A program made the translations under genes and the position numbers. From positions 1 through 38,249 of IMG/VR virus record IMGVR_UViG_3300007712_000001: a stretch of DNA of 38,249 nt. One strand, written 5' to 3'. This document shows positions 1-8,567 of the stretch, piece by piece (positions within the stretch are counted from its first letter, which is position 1; every line of letters begins with the position of its first letter). The stretch comes from a virus. The notes below the pieces were generated by a model. That model made no database searches, was not told the DNA's origin, and was given only the letters and a program-made list of their open reading frames with translations.

Positions 1-123
1 CATCGTTTGCTTTGTGGGGATAGTACAGATTCAGACCAAGTGGCTAAGTTGATGAATGGTGAAAAGGCTGATATGGTCTTTACAGACCCACCTTATAATA
101 TAGATTATCAAGGTGTAACAAAA
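1..123. repeat. terminal direct repeat, left copy
   Basis: These 123 bases are identical to 38127-38249. The identity begins exactly at the first base of the window and ends exactly at the last, which is what a circular or circularly permuted genome looks like when assembled as a linear contig. The repeat lies inside the methyltransferase gene, whose frame is kept across the join, so it is not a biological repeat with its own function. Unit length is about 38,126 bp. Confidence 0.93.
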
Positions 124-672
124 GGAAATCACGGGAAAATAGCAAATGATAAAATGAGTGATGAAGATTTTACTCAATTCCTTTACGATGCTTTAAATAT
201 AAATTCAGATACTTTTTATGTTTGTTGCTCTTGGCAATATTCTCATTTGTTTAGAAAAGCTTTAGAAGATTTACAAAAACCAGTTAAGGCATTTATTGTT
301 TGGGATAAAATAAACCCAGCACAACATTTAGATAAGTATTTTAAACAACACGAAATTATTTTATATCACGGAAAGTTCGGAGGTCAGAAAACTTTAAGGG
401 GTGATGTTTGGCAAACTAAAAGACAAAGAAATACTGTTCATCCTACTATGAAGCCGATAGAAATTATTGAAATGGCTTTAAATGATAATACTGATAAAAA
501 GAATATTTACGATGCGTTCCTTGGTAGTGGCTCAACAATGGTAGCATCGCACCAACTTAAAAGAAAATGCTACGGGATGGAATTAGACCCTAAATACTGC
601 CAAGTGATAATAGATAGAATGATAAAGCTAGACCCTGATTTAGTTATTAAGAAAAATGGAACTGTAATTTAA
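1..672 (+). CDS. DNA adenine methyltransferase, catalytic part (5' end at the other window edge)
   Basis: This is the C-terminal 223 codons of a gene that starts at 37593; the window edge cuts it. The joined protein is about 401 residues. Visible motifs are the catalytic DPPY (codons at 85-96; about residues 207-210 of the joined protein), then HPTMKP, then the AdoMet-binding FLGSGST (from about 517; residues 351-357). DPPY before FxGxG is the order of the beta class of amino-methyltransferases (N6-adenine or N4-cytosine), which methylate a short DNA target with S-adenosylmethionine. No cognate restriction endonuclease is seen nearby, so an orphan methylase protecting phage DNA or marking it for packaging or regulation is inferred. 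Four bases separate it from the next gene. Confidence 0.9.
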   Translation, partial: HRLLCGDSTDSDQVAKLMNGEKADMVFTDPPYNIDYQGVTKGNHGKIANDKMSDEDFTQFLYDALNINSDTFYVCCSWQYSHLFRKALEDLQKPVKAFIVWDKINPAQHLDKYFKQHEIILYHGKFGGQKTLRGDVWQTKRQRNTVHPTMKPIEIIEMALNDNTDKKNIYDAFLGSGSTMVASHQLKRKCYGMELDPKYCQVIIDRMIKLDPDLVIKKNGTVI

Positions 673-675
673 TTT

Positions 676-1431
676 ATGACAAAATCACCAGCAATTCAAA
701 AACAAATAGAAGATTTTATACAAATTGAAAAAGTTGATATTGAAAATAATATTGAAAATGATATTGAAATTTTTGGAGTAGAGAACTTTGCAGAAACTTT
801 AAGTATTGAAAATAAAGAACCTGGAATTTATAAAAAATTAGTCAAAGAGCAAGAAAAAGAATTAGCTAGGTATAAAAGAAAAGTAAAAAGATATGTCAAA
901 CCTAGTAATGCTAAGTTTATAAAAGATTATATACCTGAAACGAATCAAAGCAGTTTTTTATTAATGAATGGCAATTGTGAGTTTGTAGATTTTATAAATG
1001 AATTTATTAAAGAAGTTGGAGAAATTAAAGAAATTTATTTAACCACTTTAGGATTAAATCTTTACACTTTTAAAGTGTTAAACAAAACCCTAGGGAATAT
1101 TAAAAAAAATATCTTAGTATCAACCTTTTTTTATTCAACCGATAAACACAAGGTTTTAAAAAAAATGTTTAATAAAAATCAATTAAAAGGATATAAAATA
1201 GGTATTTTTAGAAATCATACAAAAATGGTTTTACTTAAAACAAAGTCAGATTTTTATTTATTTTCTGGGAGTGCAAATTTAAAAAGTTCAGGAAACATTG
1301 AGCAATTTACAATTTACAATTCTAAAAAACTTTATAATTTTAATAAAGACTGGATTAGTAGAGTTATAAAAACAAACTTATATAACCCAGACAGAAAAGA
1401 TTACAATCAATTAAAACCTTATTTAGCCTAG
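676..1431 (+). CDS. PLD-like (HKD-type) phage protein, putative nuclease
   Basis: A 251-residue protein with an acidic, probably helical N-terminal third and a C-terminal half that carries one phospholipase-D-like motif: H181-x-K183, then GSAN at 198-201, N207 and E209. This is the HxKxxxx...GSxN...E pattern of single-HKD PLD-family proteins, which act as dimers, often as nucleases. The fold assignment rests on the motif only. It sits between the methyltransferase and the small terminase and may process or protect DNA during packaging (inference). Its N-terminus shares the peptide AIQKQI, and an 18-base identical stretch, with the small terminase that follows. Confidence 0.6.
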   Translation: MTKSPAIQKQIEDFIQIEKVDIENNIENDIEIFGVENFAETLSIENKEPGIYKKLVKEQEKELARYKRKVKRYVKPSNAKFIKDYIPETNQSSFLLMNGNCEFVDFINEFIKEVGEIKEIYLTTLGLNLYTFKVLNKTLGNIKKNILVSTFFYSTDKHKVLKKMFNKNQLKGYKIGIFRNHTKMVLLKTKSDFYLFSGSANLKSSGNIEQFTIYNSKKLYNFNKDWISRVIKTNLYNPDRKDYNQLKPYLA

Positions 1432-1434
1432 TCT

Positions 1435-1956
1435 ATGTCAAACAAATCAATAGCAATTCAAAAACAAATTAATCAAGTTAAAATTTGGTTAAGCAAAGGT
1501 TTGACAACCCAAGAAATAGAAAATAAGTTTGCACAAATTTACATAGATTTACATTATAGCAAAAAGACAATAGCAAACCGTATTAGAGAGGCTAAATTAC
1601 AAGCACCGCCCACTTTAGACGATGAAACAAGTGAAGTTGATGCTGAGGTACTAGAAAGAGAAAAAGAGGCTAAAAAACGAATTAAAGAGGCATATTTAGG
1701 AATGATTGAATTACAAGCTGGAATTATGGAAGATTTGGCAAAAGTTATAGCAACAACTAAAGACCCTTTGAAACATTTAGTAGCTTTAAAAACAGCACAA
1801 AAAAACGGTGTTCAGATTAAAGATTTAGCTAGCAGTTTAAGATTAGAAAATGAGTTGCCAAATCAAATTGCTAAAAATGAAAACAAAACAGAAATCACAA
1901 CAGGAAAAACTCTAATTGAAGAATTAGAAAATCAAAAAGCTAAAAATGAGAAATAA
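1435..1956 (+). CDS. putative terminase small subunit
   Basis: A 173-residue protein called from position and architecture. The N-terminal 55 residues look like a helix-turn-helix (LSKGLTTQEIENKF, then KKTIANRIREA), the middle is a long charged helical region (residues about 70-140) suited to oligomerization, and the C-terminus is lysine- and asparagine-rich. Small terminases recognise the phage DNA and hand it to the large subunit; most have this HTH, oligomerization, tail order. The large terminase follows after one intervening gene. ATG follows the previous stop by three bases, with no Shine-Dalgarno. Sequence similarity to a named family was not recognised by eye. Confidence 0.65.
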   Translation: MSNKSIAIQKQINQVKIWLSKGLTTQEIENKFAQIYIDLHYSKKTIANRIREAKLQAPPTLDDETSEVDAEVLEREKEAKKRIKEAYLGMIELQAGIMEDLAKVIATTKDPLKHLVALKTAQKNGVQIKDLASSLRLENELPNQIAKNENKTEITTGKTLIEELENQKAKNEK

Positions 1957-1958
1957 AT

Positions 1959-2450
1959 ATGAATTATAAATTTTTATCTGAAGTAGATCAAAAAATAGTC
2001 AAAGAAGCGTATAAACTTTATTTAGACAGCTATTTAAATTGGGGAAACTCAACACCCCTAAACTTTGATGAATTCAAAGAAAGTTATACAAAGTCTAATG
2101 ATTATGAGCCGTCACTTGCTTTTTTTGTAGATAAAAAATTTATTGGATACGGGCTTATAATGTCAAATTACATGCAAAATAAAAGATTAGATATTGGGTA
2201 TTCTGTTGTTAAATCAGAAAGAAATAAAGGTTATGCGACTCAAATTATTAAACTTTTATTAGAGTTTGCAGATTCTAAATATTCACCAAATTTGATTTGT
2301 GCAGATACTTTTGAAAATTTAGCAAGCGAAAAAGTTTTAATTAAAAATGGGTTTGTAGAGTGCGGAGAAATACCAAATTTTAATCTAGCGACTGGGAAAG
2401 CAAGAAGCGTTAAATTTTTTTATATTTTAAGAAAAAATGAGGAAAGTTAA
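1959..2450 (+). CDS. GNAT-family N-acetyltransferase
   Basis: A 163-residue single-domain protein with GNAT hallmarks: the acetyl-CoA pyrophosphate-binding loop RNKGYA at residues 88-93 (consensus Q/R-x-x-G-x-G/A), preceded by the strand DIGYSVV, and a C-terminal NLASEKVLIKNGF that matches the conserved motif-B region. It transfers an acyl group to an amine; the substrate cannot be read from sequence. Its last 14 bases overlap the large terminase start, so the two are translationally coupled. A GNAT enzyme between the two terminase genes is unusual; acetylation of a host or phage packaging protein is one possibility (speculation). Confidence 0.85.
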   Translation: MNYKFLSEVDQKIVKEAYKLYLDSYLNWGNSTPLNFDEFKESYTKSNDYEPSLAFFVDKKFIGYGLIMSNYMQNKRLDIGYSVVKSERNKGYATQIIKLLLEFADSKYSPNLICADTFENLASEKVLIKNGFVECGEIPNFNLATGKARSVKFFYILRKNEES

Positions 2451-3993
2451 GCACGCTTTTGTAGAATTAGGTTATTTTACTGTTAAAGATGAACAAAGCG
2501 GTAAGATTTTGCCATACAAAAGAAATCCAGCACAAATCAAAATCTGGAACGCTTGCAAAGACTTTTTAGATGACGGTCAGCCAATAAGACTTTTAATTAT
2601 TAAAGGTAGACAAATGGGTTCGTCAACTGAAATTGACGAATGGGGTTTAGATTTATCTTTAATGAATAAAAATTTTAGTTTTTATATTCAAGCTCATACT
2701 GATGAAGACGCAAAAAAGCTTTTTAGAAAAAATGTTAAAAATGTTTTTGAAAGACTGCCAGAAAAAGTTAAAAATTGTTATAAAATAAAACAAGATAATG
2801 TAAAAGAGCTTTTAATTGAAGGGATTATTGACTCAAACGGAAATTTACAAAAATTCAACTCAGAAATTAAAGCTGGGGTAAGTGCAAGATCAGATCAGAT
2901 TGATCTTTTACACGCCTCGGAGTTAGGGGAAATTGGTAAAAGTCAACTTAAATTTGATGAATTTGTAGATGGGACACTTCAAGCGGCTGAACAAGGGCAT
3001 ATTATTTTAGAGTCCACGGCAAAAGGAAAAAACGCTTTTTATGATTTTTATTTATCAATCAAAGACAATCCAAAATGGAAAATTTTGTTTATCTGCTGGA
3101 CTGACAAAAAAGCTTATCAAGAAGAACCACCAGAAAATGATGATTGGATGCAAGAGTATAAGATTATAGCTCAAGATTATGATTTATGTTTAAATCCGAT
3201 GTTTAAGCATAGCCTAACAAAACCCCAATTTTATTGGTATTATTTAAAAGCTAAACAGCAAAAAGCAAGAATCAAGCAAGAATACCCTCTAACGATTGAA
3301 GAAGCCTTTTCTTCAAGTTCTAACAGTTTCTTTAATAAACGCTTAATAGCTGAGAGAGAAAAGCTTTTAATTGAAGCTAATTTTAAACCTGTGGAAATTA
3401 TAAACGATATTAAAATTTATCAGCCTCCAATTGCAGGTAAAGCCTATTTTTGCGGTGTTGACACAGCTGGCGAAGGATCAGATAATTATTCAATGCACAT
3501 TATAGACAGCCGAGGTAATGAAGTGTGTCACTTAGCTGGAACTTTCAAATCTGATGATGATGATGGAAGCGAAGAAAAATCATCCACTACCAATTTTGAA
3601 AATAAATTATGGGATGCTTTATTGATGTATAAACCATTCTTAGCTTTAGAGCTGAACAATGGTGGTGCGAATATTCAAAGGTGGTTAATCTCAAAAGGTT
3701 TCCCAACCTCTAAGATTTGGAGGGATACAAGTATTAAGCACTTAAAAGAAAGCCCTAATTTAAAATTAGGATGGCACACAAACAAAACATCAAGAGAAGT
3801 TTTACTTACTGATCTGCTAACTAGATTTGACGATGGGTTATTACAGATTTGTAGCTTAGAAACTTTAAGTGAATTAGACACATTTGTTAAGATAGACGGA
3901 AAATGGCAAGCTGAAGCTGGAAAAAAAGACGATCGTGTAATTAGCTTAGGTTTAGCGGTTCAAGCATTCTTTTTTGCTTTACAAAAAAAATAA
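2437..3993 (+). CDS. terL: terminase large subunit
   Basis: A 518-residue packaging motor. The N-terminal ATPase has a terminase-type Walker A, GRQMGSST, at residues 57-64, and the adenine-contacting region upstream (YKRNPAQIKIW). The C-terminal RNase H-like nuclease shows the expected acidic residues: D342 in GVDTAG, E405 in ALELNNGG, and D498/D499 in KKDDRVISLGLA. It cuts concatemeric DNA and pumps it into the prohead through the portal. Length and domain order are normal for the family. The ATG lies inside the end of the acetyltransferase gene (14-base overlap), so coupled translation is likely. Confidence 0.95.
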   Translation: MRKVKHAFVELGYFTVKDEQSGKILPYKRNPAQIKIWNACKDFLDDGQPIRLLIIKGRQMGSSTEIDEWGLDLSLMNKNFSFYIQAHTDEDAKKLFRKNVKNVFERLPEKVKNCYKIKQDNVKELLIEGIIDSNGNLQKFNSEIKAGVSARSDQIDLLHASELGEIGKSQLKFDEFVDGTLQAAEQGHIILESTAKGKNAFYDFYLSIKDNPKWKILFICWTDKKAYQEEPPENDDWMQEYKIIAQDYDLCLNPMFKHSLTKPQFYWYYLKAKQQKARIKQEYPLTIEEAFSSSSNSFFNKRLIAEREKLLIEANFKPVEIINDIKIYQPPIAGKAYFCGVDTAGEGSDNYSMHIIDSRGNEVCHLAGTFKSDDDDGSEEKSSTTNFENKLWDALLMYKPFLALELNNGGANIQRWLISKGFPTSKIWRDTSIKHLKESPNLKLGWHTNKTSREVLLTDLLTRFDDGLLQICSLETLSELDTFVKIDGKWQAEAGKKDDRVISLGLAVQAFFFALQKK

Positions 3994-4012
3994 AACTAAA
4001 TATTAAAAAAAT

Positions 4013-5485
4013 ATGTCTCAAACTAAAAATCTTTATAAAAAAGAATATGATTATAAACAGTTATATATCGACAATCAAAATCTCTATTTAGGAGATGCAC
4101 ATTTAGTTTTTCAAACAAATAAAATCAAAGCTAAAACTGATGAGTCTCAACAATATTTAAGCTATAATATTTTTAGCCAAATTACTGATACTTATTCTAA
4201 TTTGATATTAGAGGAAAACCCAAAAATTACGCTCGGTGATGGCAAAAATCAAGATGACTTTGAAAATTTAGCTAAAAAAATTAGTTTATGGAGCAAAGTT
4301 AGTGAAATTTTTGAAACCATGTCTTACGCTGGAGATTGTCCAGTTTATCTTAATTTTGATAAAAATCAAAACCCTGAAATTGTAGTTTTGCCAAACACTT
4401 CTTGGACGCCTCATATCAATGAATCAAGACCAGATTTAGAAGCAGAAAAGCATTCAATCACTCATAGTTTTAATATTAGTAATGTAGAATACATAGTCTA
4501 TCAAGATTTTACTGAGGATATGATAACTTTTAGATGTTATCAAGGTGATGATGAAGAAGTTTTAACAAAATTCCCTGAAGAAATTGTGGAAAAGCTGGGG
4601 ATTGAAGATTATACTGAGAATGAAGATTTTACTTTATCAAAAGAAATTGGCTACCCTTTATTTTTTAGATTTTTTAACCGAAAAATTACTGGTAAATATT
4701 TTGGAATTTCTGATTATTCCCAATCAATTAAAAACAAATCGAAATCAATGAATGATATTTTAGCTTTGTCTGAAAAGGTTCTAATTGAAACTGGTGACCC
4801 TATCAAGTTATTGCCAGAATCTTTGATCAAACAAACTATCAAAGAAATAAACGATTCTTCTGAAGTTGCTGGCGTGTTTGGATTAGAAAGAGAAAGAGAA
4901 GCTGGAATTTTTAAAAATACTAGCAACGAAGAATTTTTTGATGGGGTTTCTTTGCAATCAACTTTGGTTGCAAATAAGATTGTCCAAAAATCTAAAATAT
5001 TACCAGTGTCAATGAGCGATCAAAAACCTGAATATATCGAATATGAGGCACATATTGAAAAAATGGAAATGTTGTTTAATCAATTAAAAAGACTATGCTA
5101 TTATGAAGCAAGACTTAATCCTACAATTTTTGAAGAATCAATCCAAACTGGAAATCTATCTGGTGTAGCTTTAGAAAGACTAATGAAAGACACGATAGCA
5201 AAAGCTAAAGCAAAAATAACAAATTTTGAAGCCGTTTTTAGAAAAATGCTAAAATCACTTTTTAAGATGGCTGATATAAATTATGATGAAGAGATAAAAA
5301 TTGAATGGAGCATTGGAATTGTAGAAAGCAACCTTGAAAAACTTGAAAGAATTGAAAGGTTAGTTGCAAATAGATTTATTAGCCAAAAAGATGCGGTTAA
5401 AGAAATAAATGGCTATACTGAAGAAGAAGCTGAAGAAAAAATTGAAGAAATTGATCTGGAAGAAGGGAATCCTAATTTAGCTTAA
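4013..5485 (+). CDS. portal protein
   Basis: A 490-residue protein directly after the large terminase, the usual place and length for an SPP1 gp6-like portal. It is rich in helices with a long helical segment near residues 330-430, as in portal stems and wings, and has an acidic C-terminus. Twelve copies form the ring through which DNA enters and leaves the capsid and to which the terminase docks. The call rests mainly on gene order, size and general character, not on a catalytic motif (portals have none). Confidence 0.85.
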   Translation: MSQTKNLYKKEYDYKQLYIDNQNLYLGDAHLVFQTNKIKAKTDESQQYLSYNIFSQITDTYSNLILEENPKITLGDGKNQDDFENLAKKISLWSKVSEIFETMSYAGDCPVYLNFDKNQNPEIVVLPNTSWTPHINESRPDLEAEKHSITHSFNISNVEYIVYQDFTEDMITFRCYQGDDEEVLTKFPEEIVEKLGIEDYTENEDFTLSKEIGYPLFFRFFNRKITGKYFGISDYSQSIKNKSKSMNDILALSEKVLIETGDPIKLLPESLIKQTIKEINDSSEVAGVFGLEREREAGIFKNTSNEEFFDGVSLQSTLVANKIVQKSKILPVSMSDQKPEYIEYEAHIEKMEMLFNQLKRLCYYEARLNPTIFEESIQTGNLSGVALERLMKDTIAKAKAKITNFEAVFRKMLKSLFKMADINYDEEIKIEWSIGIVESNLEKLERIERLVANRFISQKDAVKEINGYTEEEAEEKIEEIDLEEGNPNLA

Positions 5486-5492
5486 TTTAAAA

Positions 5493-6353
5493 ATGGCAAA
5501 ACCTGAAATAACAGACAAAGATACTGAGTTTTTGAAACTCATAATAGATAAACTGCAAAAAGAATTTGATAGCGGTTTATTAAATGCTGATTTTAAAACT
5601 CCAAAAGCAAAAAATAGATTTGTAGAATCAATCAGAGAAATATTTGAAGAGTTAAATGTTGAATTCACTGAAGATTTATTTAAAAAAATAGATTTTGAGT
5701 TCAATCTTGGAAAAGAAGAGATGATTGATAAAATGAAGCCAATCCCTGAAACTTTTTTTAGGGAGCCTTCAAAGGATGTTTTGGAAAGCTTACTAACTTT
5801 AGGAGCAATCAAGGAAGGTGCAAAAGCTGAAATCGATGAGCTTTTTGGAGTTGCAATTTTGAAACTTAGACAGACATTAAATATTTTTGAGGCTCAAGCT
5901 AAAAGAGAAATTTTAGCAGAAATAACAAGCGGAGAAATTTTAGGAAAACCTTTTGAAAAAATTAATCAAAAAATCATTGAAAAATTTCAAAAAGGGGGGA
6001 TAAATAATTTTAAAATAAATTCTGGAAATGGTGAGCGAACTTATAGCTTAGAAGCTAGTGCCAATAGATTGACTAGGCAGACAATCGGAAATTCAAGGAG
6101 ACAGGGTCAAATAAACACTGTAATCAAAAAAGGTTACGATTTAGTAAAAGTAGCTAAACATTCTGATGAGTCTCCAATGTGTAAACCTTATTCAAATAAA
6201 ATTTATTCATTAACTGGAATCACTGAAGGTTACCCAGTTTTAGAAAAAATAATGTGGGACAGAAGCTACGAAAAAGGTTCTGGAATCGGTCACCCATTTT
6301 GTCGCCACACTTTTGATATTTATATACCTACAAAAATTAAATTCAACACTTAA
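5493..6353 (+). CDS. minor head protein (SPP1 gp7 / Mu gpF-like)
   Basis: A 286-residue protein after the portal. The C-terminal part has the arrangement typical of this family: an Arg-rich helix (ANRLTRQTIGNSRRQG), then AKHSDESPMCKPYS and a final HPFCRHTF motif with paired Cys/His residues. Family members are packaged in a few copies near the portal and influence DNA ejection. The gene ends just before a promoter (6355-6384) for the capsid block. Start chosen at the ATG 7 bases after the portal stop. Confidence 0.8.
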   Translation: MAKPEITDKDTEFLKLIIDKLQKEFDSGLLNADFKTPKAKNRFVESIREIFEELNVEFTEDLFKKIDFEFNLGKEEMIDKMKPIPETFFREPSKDVLESLLTLGAIKEGAKAEIDELFGVAILKLRQTLNIFEAQAKREILAEITSGEILGKPFEKINQKIIEKFQKGGINNFKINSGNGERTYSLEASANRLTRQTIGNSRRQGQINTVIKKGYDLVKVAKHSDESPMCKPYSNKIYSLTGITEGYPVLEKIMWDRSYEKGSGIGHPFCRHTFDIYIPTKIKFNT

Positions 6354-6354
6354 C

Positions 6355-6384
6355 TTGACAACATATTTTAAATAATCTTAAAAT
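6355..6384 (+). promoter_or_regulatory. sigma70-type promoter upstream of scaffold and capsid genes
   Basis: TTGACA at 6355-6360, an 18-base spacer and TAAAAT at 6379-6384 (5 of 6 matches). It lies in the only sizeable gap of the head operon. Transcription would start near 6391, a few bases before a stem-loop (TTGAGA at 6395-6400 pairing with TCTCAA at 6416-6421). The leader ends in GTAAAAATT just before the ATG at 6445, resembling the leaders at 26035 and 30497. It probably boosts expression of scaffold and capsid proteins. Confidence 0.65.
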
Positions 6385-6444
6385 TTGAATATCTTTGAGA
6401 TTATATCTTGCATAGTCTCAACGTAAATTAAGCAAGTAAAAATT

Positions 6445-7041
6445 ATGCCAAATACAGACGCACAAAATCCAAATTCTGAGGAAATCAAAAATGAGGTCAA
6501 AAGTCAAGAGCTAGAACCTGAAACAGATTTTAAAAAGCTAGAAGCTAACCAGGATGAAAAAGAGGATTTAAAAACTCAAGACAATCCTGACGCAGATGAC
6601 AATTTAGATGACGAATTAGGAGAAGCAGATGACAAAAAAAAACTTAGAAAAAGATTTAAAAAAATCTTAGATGAAAAAACTAAGAAATTTAAAGCTGAAA
6701 ATCAAAGTTTAGAAGAAAGGCTAAAAAATCTTGAATCTAAACAAGAGATTATTCAAAAACACTCAACGATCAAAGAAACGATGTTTGAAGCTGAAGTCAA
6801 TCCTAAGTATACTGATTTTATTTTTGAAAAACTTGAGAAAGCGGAAGATGTAAACGCTGAAATAGCAAAATTTAAGACGGACTTTCCTGAATTTTTTGGG
6901 AAAAAAGAGGGAAAACCAGAAAAAAAAGCGTTTTTTAAATCAACCTCTAAAACTGGAGATATTAAATCTTACAGTGAAGAGCAGATTCAAGAAATTTTAA
7001 ATTCTGGTGATCCACGCAAAATAGCAAAATTAAACTTATAA
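6445..7041 (+). CDS. capsid scaffolding protein
   Basis: A 198-residue, very acidic and lysine-rich protein between the minor head gene and the major capsid gene, the standard place of a scaffold. The first 70 residues are disordered and rich in Glu/Asp/Asn; residues about 70-110 form a probable coiled coil (KKLRKRFKKILDEKTKK); the C-terminus is basic (GKPEKKAFFKS), as expected for the capsid-binding end. Scaffolds guide prohead assembly and leave before or during packaging. Function is inferred from composition and position. Confidence 0.8.
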   Translation: MPNTDAQNPNSEEIKNEVKSQELEPETDFKKLEANQDEKEDLKTQDNPDADDNLDDELGEADDKKKLRKRFKKILDEKTKKFKAENQSLEERLKNLESKQEIIQKHSTIKETMFEAEVNPKYTDFIFEKLEKAEDVNAEIAKFKTDFPEFFGKKEGKPEKKAFFKSTSKTGDIKSYSEEQIQEILNSGDPRKIAKLNL

Positions 7042-7042
7042 T

Positions 7043-8044
7043 ATGTCAAATATTACAAACTTACCATCGACAACAGTAACTAAAATTAGGCAAGCCAAAA
7101 ACCTGGCAGAGGCTTTAGAGAGAGCTTTTTTAATTGCTCGACCACATTCATTTCTTAAAAATTCCGTTGCTAACTCCTATAAATCAGCAACGGAAGGGGC
7201 AGAAATTAAAGTAGTAGTAAATCCAAATTATTTGGAGGGAACTTCACTTACATCGTATGATACTACTGAACTAACTCAATCCGATTATGCGGAAGCCGCA
7301 TACGGTGCAATCCCTGTTAAGTTAGACTATATCGCAAATCAAAGATTTAAAATCAAAACTGCTGATTTATCTTTTACTGATCGTGATATGATCGGTGACG
7401 CTCTTAAATCTAATGTCAAACAAATTGTCAGACAAATTTTAAGAAAAATGAATGAAAGACTTAGAACTTCAGCTTTTGCGGTAAACTACGGAACATCAGG
7501 GACTGCTTTAAATGCTAAAGTATTTCAATCAATCAGAAACGCTGCAGATTTGCAGGGATATCAAGACAAAAGAATTGAAATCAGACTTTCGCCAGCTTAC
7601 TACAACGAGGCTGTAAATATCCCTGAATTTCAAAAAATTAGTGGATATGTCGGGGTATCTGGAAACAATGATGCCTCCAATACTTCAATCTCTTCAACGA
7701 TGTTTAGAGTTGAAGGTCAATATAATATTGATTTTATCAAAGATGATTTATTTGATATTCCCGTACCAGGAACTGATCCAGTTGGAGTTGCTTATACTGA
7801 TGTCTCAGCTACTCCAGCATTCAGAGGTTTAGAAGAAGGTGATGAAGCAGATGTCAAAATATTCGAGCCAACAACTGGTATCACTTTACTACTTCAACCT
7901 GATGAATTTAAAGTTGCAGCTGGAAGAGTTAAAGGCTGGTCACTCGAAGGTCTCTATGGTTTTTCTGAATTATCTGGAGATATTGATCAGGTCGGTGATG
8001 TTCAATCAGCACCAATATTTAACGTGCTAGGGGGGGAAGCATAA
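7043..8044 (+). CDS. major capsid protein
   Basis: A 333-residue protein after the scaffold; size, position and composition fit an HK97-fold coat protein. The N-terminus is helical (KNLAEALERAFLIARP), followed by strand-rich regions and a central helix (IVRQILRKMNERLR) that may be the spine helix. Its GC content is higher than that of its neighbours and its codon use looks optimised, as expected for the most abundant virion protein. The ATG follows the scaffold stop with one base between (TAA-T-ATG). A terminator hairpin overlaps its stop codon. Confidence 0.9.
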   Translation: MSNITNLPSTTVTKIRQAKNLAEALERAFLIARPHSFLKNSVANSYKSATEGAEIKVVVNPNYLEGTSLTSYDTTELTQSDYAEAAYGAIPVKLDYIANQRFKIKTADLSFTDRDMIGDALKSNVKQIVRQILRKMNERLRTSAFAVNYGTSGTALNAKVFQSIRNAADLQGYQDKRIEIRLSPAYYNEAVNIPEFQKISGYVGVSGNNDASNTSISSTMFRVEGQYNIDFIKDDLFDIPVPGTDPVGVAYTDVSATPAFRGLEEGDEADVKIFEPTTGITLLLQPDEFKVAAGRVKGWSLEGLYGFSELSGDIDQVGDVQSAPIFNVLGGEA

Positions 8045-8058
8045 CCTCCTAGTTTTTT
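8027..8058 (+). terminator. intrinsic terminator over the capsid gene stop
   Basis: The stem is CTAGGGGG (8027-8034) with CCTCCTAG (8045-8052), one G-U pair, loop about 10 bases, followed by seven T. The capsid stop codon (8042-8044) lies in the loop. It would let the capsid mRNA be made in excess of the connector and tail mRNA, with leakage into 8081. A ribosome reaching the stop would cover the hairpin, so efficiency may depend on translation. Confidence 0.7.
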
Positions 8059-8080
8059 TAAAAAATAATAATAATAATAT

Positions 8081-8389
8081 ATGAAAAACGAAGAAAAAAT
8101 CGCCTTTAAAAACTTAAAAAATGGAATTATTTTTGTAGTCCCTTTAAAAGAAGCAAAAATTTATACCCAAGGGAAGTTTGCAAAACACTACAAACAAGCT
8201 GAAGTTGAAGAAATGAAAAAATATTCAGTAGGTAAAGAATATTGGGATGAATTTTACAAAGAAAACCCTCAAGCTGTCCCAAATAAAACAGTTAATAAGG
8301 GTGCTTTTGATGATTTAATTGATGTAGAGTCAAAATCAAAAACCTTAAAAAAACAATCAAATGAGCCAAAAAAAGAAATATTTAAATAA
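8081..8389 (+). CDS. hypothetical head-region protein
   Basis: A 102-residue protein not recognised as a named family. It starts with a short beta-rich segment (KNLKNGIIFVVPLKEAKIY), has a helical middle (KQAEVEEMKKYSVGKEYWDEFY) and ends in a lysine-rich tail. It stands between the major capsid gene and the connector block, where phages place small decoration, head-maturation or fibre-anchor proteins. It is the first gene after the capsid terminator. Start chosen at the first ATG, after an A/T-rich leader. Confidence 0.7.
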   Translation: MKNEEKIAFKNLKNGIIFVVPLKEAKIYTQGKFAKHYKQAEVEEMKKYSVGKEYWDEFYKENPQAVPNKTVNKGAFDDLIDVESKSKTLKKQSNEPKKEIFK

Positions 8390-8396
8390 TTAAATT

Positions 8397-8567
8397 ATGC
8401 GAGTGTTACTGAAAAATTTGGCAGGTAAAATATTTTGGGCAGATGAAAAAGAAGTAAATTCTTATTTAAAAAAGGGATTTACTAAAGTTTCAAAACCTAA
8501 AAAAAAACAAGTCAAATCTACGACCTCAACAAAGACGGCAGATTTGACAAAAAAGACGGAAAAATAG
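8397..8567 (+). CDS. small head protein, zero-frame product
   Basis: A 56-residue product. The N-terminal 30 residues (VLLKNLAGKIFWADEKEV, then YLKKGFTKV) resemble the short domain found in small proteins beside phage capsid genes; the rest is a Lys/Thr tail. A nine-A tract lies at 8499-8507 after the CCT codon. In the -1 frame past this tract a very different, well-formed sequence follows (see 8507-8605), so the 56-residue form may be one of two products, or the result of a one-base indel. Confidence 0.65.
   Translation: MRVLLKNLAGKIFWADEKEVNSYLKKGFTKVSKPKKKQVKSTTSTKTADLTKKTEK

Noticed and set aside
1-123. Terminal repeat as physical direct terminal repeats of virion DNA
   Set aside because: It lies inside a gene with continuous frame and begins and ends exactly at the contig edges, which is better explained by assembly of a circular or permuted molecule; read-depth or end mapping would be needed to claim packaging ends.
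5477-5812. Minus-strand open frame opposite the minor head protein gene
   Set aside because: Lies wholly within a well-supported gene, has no leader or family signal, and has the Ser/Leu-rich composition typical of antisense frames in low-GC DNA.
7641-8030. Two short plus-strand frames inside the major capsid gene
   Set aside because: Out-of-frame readings of a strongly supported gene, rich in Leu/Met/Ile, without start context.
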